From: Malaya genurostris
Taxonomy: Eukaryota; Arthropoda; Insecta; Diptera; Culicidae
Assembly: GCF_030247185.1 (NCBI RefSeq)
Contig: NC_080571.1
Coordinates: forward strand, 106,723,128 to 106,787,127
Length of the DNA: 64,000 nt
Direction of reading: 5' to 3'
Shown: one piece after another, positions 42,936 through 52,051 of the stretch
Layout of the letters: each line of letters starts with the position of its first letter
Numbering within the stretch: position 1 is the stretch's first letter
Translations under genes and position numbers: made by a program
Notes under the pieces: generated by a model
Databases searched by the model: none
Seen by the model: only the letters and a program-made list of their open reading frames with translations
What the model was told of the DNA's origin: nothing

Positions 42936-43204
42936 AGCAGACGTGAAGTGAATGCTATTTGTAGAACACTTTTTAATTGGCACCGAAGCGCTATGTCTTT
43001 GCTGAACGTTATTTTCGGCCAATTCTGACCGATTCAGCAAAGACATGGCGCTTCGGTGATAATTAAAAAGTGTTTTGCAAATAGCATTAACTTTATGTCT
43101 GCTTAGCGGTTCAAGTTTGCACTAAGCAGTTCAATTTGAACTGCTCTGCACTGACGAGTCTAAGATGAAACGTAAAGGAAAGAAAAAACGCTTATGTACC
43201 CTAA

Positions 43205-43640
43205 GAACAAACTCAGGTTAACCCTTAAATGACTTCAGGCCATGAATTTTCTGAACGGCCATCGCCAGTAAAAATTCGATGCCAAAAAAACTTTTCTTAA
43301 GTGCGTTGGAGTAGCTGTTTACACGTGTAAAAAAGGCGTTCGTTACTCCTTGGCTTCAATTCATACGGCATCCAATGGCATACTTCTCGGATCATAGTCA
43401 TTGCTTTTGAACGTTGTCAAATGGCAAGCTGAGTAATTTCGAGTGAATTGACAAGTTTTTCTTGCGTTTGCAACGGGTCGTGATCGAATAATTCCTCCAA
43501 ATCTTCATCTTCAAAACTTTGGTGGCGCTCCGGCTCATTTTTCGTACTAAAAATCAAAATTGTCACCCATTTCCGACACGTTCACTCAGCTAGATCATGT
43601 TTACCATAAGTTTCCACCAAAACACGATGACTTTCAGCGT
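43205..43640 (-). pseudogene. Mos1-type mariner fossil, N-terminal half
   Basis: The minus strand reads LVETYGKHDLAE, TCRKWVTIL, then SFEDEDLEELFDHDPLQTQE, KLVNSLEITQLAI, KAMTMIREVCHWMPYELKPR and SNERLFYTCKQLLQR, ending near FFWHRIFTGDGRSENSWPE. These are the HTH and WVPHEL-type linker blocks and the start of the catalytic domain, with the first Asp in TGD. Stops are few. It continues on the other side of the MITE at 41949; roughly 20 residues are lost at the junction. Confidence 0.8.
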
Positions 43641-44050
43641 ATGTATCCTTGTATCCACTTTATTCTTCACATAGTTCGACATGGTGTTTTATATGACAGT
43701 AACTTTCCAACGTATATTTGGAAAGGTAAATCACTGAGATGAAAATCAAGCTACGCTATTTGTTAGAAACCGACACGTGCTATAGGTACACCTAATATTT
43801 GAACCTAATATCAGATCATTCTAAAAATATTATGTACAATTTTAACGAATAAACAAAATAGGACAAGCACAGCAATTATTTGGTCGTGACTCCTAAAATG
43901 TAGAACTGTGGTGCTCCTAATAACTTGGTGCTGGATAATCTGAAGTCTAATAAATAGAGTTTATTAGTCAGATAATAGTTCTCCCCGGGAAACACTGGAA
44001 AGGTTCTTCGAAATTTAATTTCTTCACTTTCTTGGAACTGTTTGGAGAGG
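43641..44050. other. Anonymous DNA with one short minus frame
   Basis: A 64-residue minus-strand frame (43876-44070; KPHLSKQFQESEEIKFRRTF, PVFPGENYYLTNKLYLLDFR) is unusually protein-like, but it matches nothing I know. Confidence 0.25.
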
Positions 44051-44519
44051 TGCGGTTTGTAATTGAACAATAAAAATTACTAACAAATGTGATGTGATGT
44101 GAAGTGAAGCCACCATCAGTTCAAGGACTTGCCAGTGGATGCGGGTAGACTTACAGTAGCCCCGATATGACTCATCCATTCACCTTCTTACTATAGCTGT
44201 TACCGAAAAGCGAACAAAAAGGGTTGGGCGGATACGTAAGTAGAGTCACTTACTCGTATTCCGCGGGAATAAAAGATGCTCTTCCAACCATAATATCCAG
44301 TGCATGGATGAAGCATTTCGCTATACATGCTTGAACCCGCCTGATGGTTTGTTTGAGAAGGGCGCGTCAGACTCATTTCAAACCTTCAGAAGGAAACAAG
44401 TTTCCTTCAAGTGACTTGGGCTGGCTATCCACAATCCCTCGTCCAGTCATCAATTCGTCCGATGCCCTGATGCTCCCTCCCCTTTACGCCCCCGTGCAAA
44501 ATGTTTTATATTGATAAAT
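44051..44519. other. Less AT-rich anonymous segment, probably a dispersed repeat
   Basis: More balanced composition with no reading frame (blocks such as GACTTGCCAGTGGATGCGGG and GGATACGTAAGTAGAGTCAC). It directly abuts the TATAA microsatellite cluster and the 180-bp units, so it may be the body of the same composite repeat. Confidence 0.35.
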
Positions 44520-44650
44520 ACAATGAAACATAGTGTAATGAAATTAATATAACATAAAATGATATAATAGATTACAAAATAATATAATATAACATAATAT
44601 AATATAATATATTTTAATTTAATATAATACAATACAATGATATAAAATAA
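44520..44650. repeat. TATAA pentanucleotide microsatellite
   Basis: Runs of AATAT units with scattered substitutions, followed by GTAGTGTCAGTTATGCTCTT, the same follower as at 16815. Confidence 0.7.
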
Positions 44651-44699
44651 CTGTTAATGTAGTGTCAGTTATGCTCTTCTATCTTCGCAATACTGCACG

Positions 44700-44870
44700 A
44701 AGTAGAATATTTCTCTTCTAATAATAAAAATAATATCCACATCTATAAAAATAATATATGTTATTATTATTGATGACAAATTAATAATAATAACAATAAA
44801 TATAATAATGAAAATAATAATAAAAAACAACATAATATAGTACAATGAATTATACAATAAATAATAGAAT
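44700..44870. repeat. TAA/AATAATA low-complexity tract
   Basis: Trinucleotide-like AAT repeats. Hydrophobic frames read from it are artefacts. Confidence 0.6.
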
Positions 44871-44914
44871 GAATAAAATGATATGTTGCGATATGCTATG
44901 ATATTATATTACTT

Positions 44915-45060
44915 GAATTTATATGTCATTTCTCATCCTCTCATTCTGCCATCAACGCATTCCATCGACCATTTGTCACCACAGACACACGTGTAGGCAT
45001 GAAACAGGAACCAGTGAGGACCAAGCTCACCTTGTGACTACCTTGATATTTAGTTAAAAG
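44915..45060. repeat. Dispersed 180-bp unit, diverged copy 3
   Basis: CATCCTCTCATTCTGCCATC, GTAGGCATGAAACAGGAACC and a TGACTACC-type end match the order of 24178-24355. Confidence 0.5.
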
Positions 45061-45134
45061 ATTACTTTAAAAATGATAACTTACAAGGAAAACAAATTCA
45101 TATTTTGCGCAGAGGTACGTAGTACTACTCATAA

Positions 45135-45420
45135 TAAACCCTATAATATAATATAATATAATACAACATAATGCAATACAATATAACATAATACAATAGA
45201 ATACAATATAATATAATATTATATAATATAATAAAATATAATACAATATAATATGATATAATGCAATGCAGTATAATACCATACAACATAGTATATAATA
45301 ACATAAAATAGTGTAAGACGATAATATATGAAAATATGCTATGATACAATATAACAGGTAATGTCGCAGTGTAAGTTACGCTCTTCTAATAATAATAATA
45401 ATAATAAAAATAATAATATT
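45135..45420. repeat. TATAA microsatellite and (TAA)n run
   Basis: About 170 bases of TATAA-type units (45140-45310), then TGTCGCAGTGTAAGTTACGC at 45361 and a (TAA)n tract (45390-45415). Ile/Tyr/Leu-rich minus-strand frames here are artefacts. Confidence 0.7.
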
Positions 45421-45484
45421 AATACATGATGTAATAAACAACACAATTATATGTTGTAATATACTATGATAAACACTGCACTTT

Positions 45485-45665
45485 AGGATGGGTTTCAACC
45501 TACAAGCCATTTCGCACCCTCTCATTCTGCTACTAACGCAGAAGGCGATAGCACCCAGTCGACGCCGTTCTATTGACCAAATGTCATCATAGACGCTCGG
45601 GGAGGCATGAGATAGGGACTTGTGAGGACTTAGTTATCTCACCATTTGACGACCACAATAAAAAT
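45485..45665. repeat. Dispersed 180-bp unit, copy 2
   Basis: CCCTCTCATTCTGCTACTAA, GATAGCACCCAGTCGACGCC and GAGGCATGAGATAGGGACTT in the same order as at 24178-24355, with identity high by eye. Confidence 0.65.
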
Positions 45666-45689
45666 TACTAACAAATTTGCAAGAACTTC

Positions 45690-45880
45690 TTGTAAATTAT
45701 GTACAGAAATAGTGTTCAATATTTCAAAACGAATGGTGCGATTCTTAGCGTACAGGCTCATTGCCTAGCCATGATCCTACTGACACTAAGAATCCTTCCG
45801 GACTAGTCTCGAACATACGACACCTGACTTGTAAGACCAGCACCCTAAGCAATGAGCCGCCAATCCGGAGCACCAACTTT
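45690..45880 (-). repeat. tRNA-derived SINE
   Basis: The reverse complement starts with a tRNA-Val-like head (CTGGT-CTTACAA-GTCAG anticodon arm, GTTCGAG B box at about 45809-45815). The body reads GGAAGGATTCTTAGTGTCAG, GATCATGGCTAGGCAATGAG and CCTGTACGCTAAGAATCGCA. Head and first body bases match 5050-5145. Confidence 0.65.
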
Positions 45881-45974
45881 AAAACCGTGAATGTTGGGGA
45901 AAACACTTCGAAATTTAATATTCAAACTCTGGTATGAAACGTTCATAAGCGAAGTTATACTAAATACGGACAAA

Positions 45975-46082
45975 ATGTACAGTTCGTGTGTAAGGACGTT
46001 TGTAGTTGTGCTTGTACTTGTTGGTCTCAGTGTGGGTTATGACGCACCTTATTTCAACCGTCTTGATTCGTGCGAAACTTGA
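45975..46082 (+). CDS. Possible short secreted peptide or first exon
   Basis: The ATG at 45975 has the strong insect context CAAAATG and opens MYSSCVRTFVVVLVLVGLSV, a classic signal-peptide shape with an 11-residue hydrophobic core, followed by GYDAPYFNRLDSCET and a stop. The total is 35 residues. It could be a tiny secreted peptide or a signal exon whose donor I cannot place. The surroundings (45900-47080) show no repeat. No homology is claimed. Confidence 0.3.
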   Translation: MYSSCVRTFVVVLVLVGLSVGYDAPYFNRLDSCET

Positions 46083-47080
46083 TTTCAACCCTGTTCCCCA
46101 ATGAACTGTCATCTGTCGTTAGTGGAAGGAGAATAGAGTGAGTAAGCAGTGAGTACACATGCGGTTTGTAGGTGAGGGAAACCAAGAGTTAAAATGAATT
46201 GTTTTTTCTTAATATTAATTTGTTATTCTACTTAAATTTAACTTAGAATAGTCAGTGCATTGTAAAACATATTGAATTGATTTCCTAAAACTATACAGAT
46301 ACCAGGTAAAACATAAGAATTCACATGCAAACTTAACCTAAAACATAAATGATTTACAGCTAATAGTACGGATTGCTGATCAGTACAGTAAAACCCTCAG
46401 AAGTACGGAATTGTTAGTACGAACGAATTGATTATAGAAAAGGACTAAACGTGAGTAATTTGTAAACACTTATTAATTAAAAATGTATACACTGTTAGAT
46501 CTATTTATGATATCTGCTATGAAATTGATTAATTTGAATATTATTGAATAATTCTCCCCAAGGGATTTTATAACTCTGTCTCTACTGGAAATAAACGAGT
46601 AACAAAACCGGAAAATTTTCTGTTCGTCCGATTGCTAGCGCAACAGTATATGTTATTTACTCACAGCTTAAGTAAATTGCCCGATCAGAGGACCACATTA
46701 GAATTATACTAACATTGTAGCTCGTTTTGATATTCATATAAAAAGACATATATTTAAGGTGCACAGTTTGAAAGTCAATAGATATATACTATATATAGAA
46801 CTGTGATCAACAAATTTTGTTTTGAACTTTACAGTGACATTATAATTACTTTTCTCTTGCTGCACAAAAGGCAAATGAACTACAATTTATGATTCTCAAT
46901 TTTAAACCAATTAATGATATTTTACATAAAAATAATCTTAGATATAATCAGATACAATCAATACAAATGTTTGATATAAAATCTTGATATTTTAACAACA
47001 ATCCATAGCAAATAAAAATTTCAAATTCAGATAGGTTTTGTATCATTTATAATATCAAAATTTGATACAATTTTTATAAT
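46083..47080. other. Anonymous AT-rich DNA
   Basis: No gene or repeat recognised. Confidence 0.3.
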
Positions 47081-47381
47081 CACATCTTATTTTTTTTGTT
47101 TATTTTTTGGGAGCAGGGAAAAGCCCGATAGAGATTAAATTTGGCAATCTCTCTCTCCAGTAGGCATAAAACCTCCTCATCTTTTGTATCAACAGATTAC
47201 AATAATCCAACAGATACAATAAGGCTTAACACTAACAATAAAAACTAATAATCAAAACTAAACCTATAACCCTATATCTAGTTGATGACACCAAGCACTA
47301 CAGGGCAGCAATAGTGTTCTTGCTTCAACTGGCGGAGATGAAGGTAGGTGGAGGGAGTGGAAAGTAAGCGTGGTCGAACAA

Positions 47382-47710
47382 CGGGGTTAGAATCGGCATG
47401 TAGATCTAATTAGTGATCGAAAAGATGGTGGAAGACGGAGAGAAAGATGGAGTTAGAATCGGCAAGCAGATCTAATTAGTGATCGAAAAGATGGTGGAAG
47501 ACGGAGAGAAAGACGGGGTTAGAATTGGCAAGTAGATCTAATTAGTGATCGAAAAGATGGTGGAAGAAGGAGGAAAGAAGGAAGTGCGAGCGGGTTAGTA
47601 TTTACAAGCGAATCTGATTAGTTTCCAATAGAAATAAAGAAGCCGAAGAAAATGAGAGGAGAAGCGAAAGGGTTAGTATCATCGAGCGAATCTGATTAGT
47701 TTCCAACGGT
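47382..47710. repeat. 66-bp tandem repeat in the J2 3' UTR
   Basis: GATCTAATTAGTGATCGAAA starts at 47403, 47469 and 47535, an exact 66-bp period; each unit also holds AAGATGGTGGAAGACGGAGA and GGGTTAGAATCGGCA-type sequence. Two more diverged units (GCGAATCTGATTAGTTTCCA) follow at about 47621 and 47685. The other J2 copy has only about one unit of each type (54365-54470). Confidence 0.8.
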
Positions 47711-47796
47711 GATGGGAGAAATTTTTGTATTTTTGTTCAACCATCACTAGGTTACAACAAAAATACAAACGGTTACAGACAAATCCTGATCCAAAA

Positions 47797-49173
47797 TTAA
47801 TCTAACAAGTGGCAATGAAACAATCGTTTGATCATATTTCGAGATAGATGAAAGTCGAAAATATTGGAGCAGCTATTGAATGTCCTGCACATACTGGAAA
47901 ATGGTTCATTGTAACCATAATTTGTTCGTGCAATGAGTAAGCATAGATTACGTCGATGAATGTCCAGATTAATCAATTGCAGAAGTTCGGGACAATCGAT
48001 ACGTGATTGTAATAAATCAGCAACAAAAACGGCTTTGGAGACATTCCTACGAACAGATAGCAGATCCAGGTCAATAAGCTTACAACGATCTTTGTAGCTA
48101 GGAAGATTAGTGGGATCCCTCCAAGGTAAATTGCGCAGAGCGAATCTAACAAATTTACGCTGGATAGCTTCGATGCGTGCAATGTCGATTTGATAGTGAG
48201 GTGCCCAGACAACAGCTGCATATTCTAGCGTCGAACGGATGAGAGCACAATATAATGCCTTAAGGCAGTATACATTAGTAAAGCTCTTGGTAACACGAAA
48301 TACGAAACCCAAGAGCTTGGAGGCCTTCGAAATCACATAATCAATGTGACATTTGAAGTCCAGCTTGGAATCAAGAATGATACCCAAATCTTTCACGGAA
48401 GATTCACGTTTCAGTATATTGTGCGATATGCTATAGTCGTAGGTAATCAGTGAGCGTTTACGAGTAAACGACAAAACGGAACACTTCGAGGCATTCAAAA
48501 CCATTTTATTATCCTGACACCAGTTTGTGAATAAGTCTAACTGTGACTGCAAAAATATAGTGTCTTCTTGACATTTAACTAAATAAAATAGCTTGAAGTC
48601 GTCTGCGAAGGATAGTTTGTGGCATTTCAATATGAAGTTGAGATCATTGAGGTAGAGTAAAAATAAGAATGGACCTAAGTGATTGCCTTGAGGGACTCCA
48701 GAGTTGACAGCGAAAGGCACTGTAATGATGTCTCCAATCTTCACAGACATTTTGCGACCAATTAGATACGACTCGAGCCAATTTAGCAACGATCCACTGA
48801 AACCAAGTCTATTGAGTTTTGCTACTGCTATTAGGTGGTTTATTTTGTCAAAGGCTGCAGAGAAATCAGTGTAGATTGCATCGACCTGTAGGCGTGCTTG
48901 TAGAGATCGAGCCATAAAAGAAGTGTAGCTGAGTAAGTTTGTTGCAGTTGATCGTTTCGGCATGAATCCGTGCTGAGTTTCTGAAATGTAGTTGTTGCTG
49001 TTGTGTTTCAAGAAATCCAGAACTATAGTTTCAAATAATTTAGATACGGCACATAGTGCAGCTATACCACGATAATTGGATACATCGGCTCTATTTCCCT
49101 TCTTGAATACTGGGAAAATAAATGATTTTTTCCAAATATTTGGAAATGTTCCTGATCTAAGAGAAATATTGAA
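47797..49173 (-). CDS. J2 LINE ORF2, RT palm to C-terminus (459-residue open frame)
   Basis: An uninterrupted frame beginning FNISLRSGTFPNIWKKSFIF. Motif A is DAIYTDFSAAFDKINH (catalytic Asp about residue 104), motif B SGVPQGNHLGPFLFLLY (159 on), motif C LSFADDFKLF (190-193 FADD). C-terminal blocks include SSVKDLGIILDSKLDFKCHI, STLEYAAVVWAPHYQIDIAR, LPSYKDRCKLIDLDLLSVRR and NIFDFHLSRNMIKRL. All RT catalytic residues are intact. The fingers domain, endonuclease and ORF1 are absent and there is no natural start codon, so it is a dead-on-arrival copy of recent origin. Confidence 0.9.
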   Translation of the reverse strand, partial: FNISLRSGTFPNIWKKSFIFPVFKKGNRADVSNYRGIAALCAVSKLFETIVLDFLKHNSNNYISETQHGFMPKRSTATNLLSYTSFMARSLQARLQVDAIYTDFSAAFDKINHLIAVAKLNRLGFSGSLLNWLESYLIGRKMSVKIGDIITVPFAVNSGVPQGNHLGPFLFLLYLNDLNFILKCHKLSFADDFKLFYLVKCQEDTIFLQSQLDLFTNWCQDNKMVLNASKCSVLSFTRKRSLITYDYSISHNILKRESSVKDLGIILDSKLDFKCHIDYVISKASKLLGFVFRVTKSFTNVYCLKALYCALIRSTLEYAAVVWAPHYQIDIARIEAIQRKFVRFALRNLPWRDPTNLPSYKDRCKLIDLDLLSVRRNVSKAVFVADLLQSRIDCPELLQLINLDIHRRNLCLLIARTNYGYNEPFSSMCRTFNSCSNIFDFHLSRNMIKRLFHCHLLD

Positions 49174-49180
49174 CACATCT

Positions 49181-50689
49181 GATTGGGTAGTGTGTCAAAA
49201 TTCGCAACCAGATGCGCTGTACCAAGATATTAGGATATTTTATAACCAATCTCGATCATTTGATTTACTGAACAGTCAATAATTTCGTGTTGACGACCAA
49301 ATTCAACATTACATTATGTAGAGCTCGAGAATAAGTTTTAAAATTTAATGTTTTGTGTTTTGCTCCTGAACATTGCATCTTTAACATTTAATTTTACCTT
49401 ATATTTACTCCGAAGAAAGTTTAGTAATTTTCAGACTTCAGGAAATACTGCCTTGCTACGTAGCTTGATTCATTCTATGAAATATACCGATACCTGTTTG
49501 TTTTTCATATATCACCCTACAAAAAATAAGTCAATGTGATCAGATATAATTTATGCACCCGGCATAAATTTGCGTTGAATAAAAGTAATTGGATCAGCTT
49601 GATTGGTTATTAACGATCGCACTAATCCATCGACGTCGAATTATTAAGCGCTTAATGGGTATCTGTGTGCATGCGTTTATCATCAAATGTTTCCATTGTA
49701 GCACAAACTTCCAACTTCGGGTGCAACCCTTGAAAGGATTTACTGTCGAATAAACTACCATCTCGTAAATGTCAATAGAAATAAATCATTTTTTCCGATC
49801 GAAATAAAAATACAATCATTCGATTTGATAGCGAGCAGTTTTTTTTTCTTCTCTATAGCATGACTGGAGAAGCCTGGTGCACCAATAAACACTATTATCT
49901 ATTCAGTATACCAGGCTTGGCATGCGGGAACAATCTGCATATAGACCCGTTTTCTCCCATTCAGACCTGATATCCATTACCTGTTCGTTTATAGAAGAAA
50001 GAAAAAATACAAAACACAATTCAGTTCGATTGCAGTATGCATCTAGGCGGGGCTAGATCAGCATAAAGCATTCCTACCGGGACAGGCGATGATTTGTTGT
50101 TAGATTTAGATTTGTTACTGGTAAACTTTTCTTGCCTGATATGACACCGGTGATAGATGTATGTCTCGAGCGAAAATCCAAAACCAATTTCATCGAGTTT
50201 ATTCAATACTAACTGCAAACGTTGAAATTCAAGGAATGCCTGCCTTGCCTAGTGAGTGCGAGAGCATTGAAATAGTCAGCTTAGAGAAACGGGGTATGTT
50301 CCACACCTCACCGAAGATAAAATTCTATCTATTCGTTATGGTATTAAGTCGTCAATGATCAGCCTATCAATAATTGATTTCAATAAGTATTGTAAAATGA
50401 AAAATTTACATTAAAGCATCCCATAGAGAATAGACTCGAACCTTTTCCCATCCGTGAAGTTGCTTCACCATATAGTAACCACATTTCGGGAAAACAGACC
50501 GAGCGTGAACAGCGCTTTGTAGGTATACGTATTTGTGTTTGAAGCTCTAAAGCAGGCATGATGTAATGAAATATTCACGGGCCAGAATGACTCTTAGGAG
50601 AATTTAAGTTTTAATGGTAGAACAGTTGCACTCATGGAAGTCAAATGTAGGTTTTATTTCTGTTCTGTGGGAATCGTTTCTACCAATTT
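49181..50689. other. Anonymous DNA, 1.5 kb
   Basis: No gene recognised. AAGCCTGGT and ACCAGGCTT (49872 and 49909) form a small inverted pair. Short frames at 50021-50358 have no known domain. Confidence 0.3.
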
Positions 50690-50784
50690 TTCATTAAATT
50701 ATTAGTTGGGAATTGATGAAAAATATTTCAAAGCAATTTAAACATTTCTTAGTGCATCCTATCAACACAAAACTATCGTTATAT

Positions 50785-52040
50785 CAGGTGATTTCAATAT
50801 TCCCGGTATTAAATGTACTCACAGCTCATCCAGATATTTATATCCTGATCCTACGTGCTCTTCTAAAACATCTACAACTTTGCTTCTCTTACACGGCTAT
50901 AGTACCGTTGGCTTAGTTCAACTAAACGGAAATTACAACAGTAATAATTGTATGCTTGATCTTTGTTTTGTCAGTCAAGACCTAATTAACGACTGTGCCG
51001 TTATTGTTGCTCCTTCAGTTCTTGTCAAATCATGCCGTCATCATCCTCCGCTTCAAATTACTCTAACGGTATATAAACCTGTTTCTCTCAAAAATCTAGC
51101 AGAGACGACTTACTACGATTACAAGAGAGCAAATTTCAACGCAACGAATCAGTTCCTATTTTCAATAAACTGACTATTTTATCAAATAATGATGGGAACT
51201 ATGCGGCTGCATCATTGACAAATATAATCTCCTATTCTATTGATCAGTTCGCACCTAAAAGAAAATGCCATAAACCGGTTTACCCTCCTTGGTCTAATCC
51301 AACCCTTAAGCAATTAAAGAGCACTAAGAGGTCTGTTTTGAAATAACTAACGAAGCGGCTAATTCTACATCTGAGGTCTCGTTATGTGTATCTTAATAAT
51401 CGATATGAACGTCTGAACAGATCATTATACAATACCCACCTTCTTCGAGTTCAACGTAATTTAAAGAAAAACCCAAAGAGCTTTTGGTGTCATGTTAATG
51501 AACAACGTAAACAAACAGGACTGCCTACTCATATGTCGCTCGGAGAGTTCCAATCATCCACCTTGCCTGATATCTGCAATCTATTTCGAAGGCACTTCAG
51601 TAGCGTTTTCTCCGATGAAATCCTCAGCAGCTCCGAAGTATCTAAAGCGATAAAGAACGTTCCTCTTCGTTCCACTGTTGGACCACACCCTACTATTACA
51701 CCGGCTATGATAAGTAAGGCATGCTTTAAATTAAAAAAACTCTACAAACGCAGGACCTGATGGTATTTCTTCAATAGTACTAAAAAGTGCTTGGATAGCC
51801 TCGTCTCGCCACTGACAATGCTGTTCAACATGTCCCTCCAGTTGGGAACATTTCCTGACCTCTGAAAAAAATCTTACATTTTCCCGGTTTTTAAGAAAGG
51901 CAACAAATCCCTATGTGCTGTTTCCAAGTTATTCGAAATCATTGTTCTCGACTTCATAACTCATAAGTGCAACGACTATATATCTGAAAATCAACACGGA
52001 TTTATGCCTCAATGGTCAACATCAACTAACCTAGTAACTT
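50785..52040 (+). pseudogene. J2 copy b ORF2: endonuclease end, linker and RT fingers
   Basis: ISGDFNIPGI (endonuclease GDFN motif), NCMLDLCFVSQDLINDCAVI, SCRHHPPLQITLTVYKPVSL (catalytic His region), YYDYKRANFNATNQF, PKRKCHKPVYPPWSNPTLKQ, LRVQRNLKKNPKSFWCHVNE, NAGPDGISSIVLKSA and LFNMSLQLGTFPDL, then IFPVFKKGNKS and ISENQHGFMPQWSTSTNLVT. Several frameshifts and stops, for example after RTSRSVLK and at GTFPDL. About 20 residues of the DVSNYRGI region are deleted after KKGN. It stops at TYTSF, where the ORF1-only element begins. Confidence 0.8.
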
Positions 52041-52051
52041 ACACATCTTTT

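Larger units (their letters stand above)
41950..43177. mobile_element. Palindromic MITE (about 295 bp) split by a foldback transposon
   Basis: The left arm CTTTACGTTTCGTCTTAGAC with CAGTGCAGAGCAGTTCAATTTGA (41950-41996) is mirrored by the right arm 43131-43177. Between 42937 and 43102 there is a second inverted pair with arms of about 70 bp (GCAGACGTGAAGTGAATGCT ... against AGCATTAACTTTATGTCTGC). The element is interrupted at a TA by 42003-42935. A one-armed relative lies at 12430-12560. It sits inside a Mos1-type mariner fossil. Confidence 0.7.
47088..49173 (-). mobile_element. J2-family Jockey-type LINE copy a, 5'-truncated, likely target duplication CACATCT
   Basis: 2.09 kb on the minus strand: partial ORF2, a long 3' UTR with tandem repeats, and an A-rich end (AATAAACAAAAAAAATA). 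CACATCT stands at both borders (47081-47087 and 49174-49180), a plausible 7-bp target duplication. The truncation point falls inside the RT, where the second copy (50690-54790) continues upstream with matching sequence. Confidence 0.75.

Noticed and set aside
44450..45350. Ile/Tyr/Leu-rich minus-strand frames of 60-75 residues
   Set aside because: These are translations of TATAA and AAT microsatellites.
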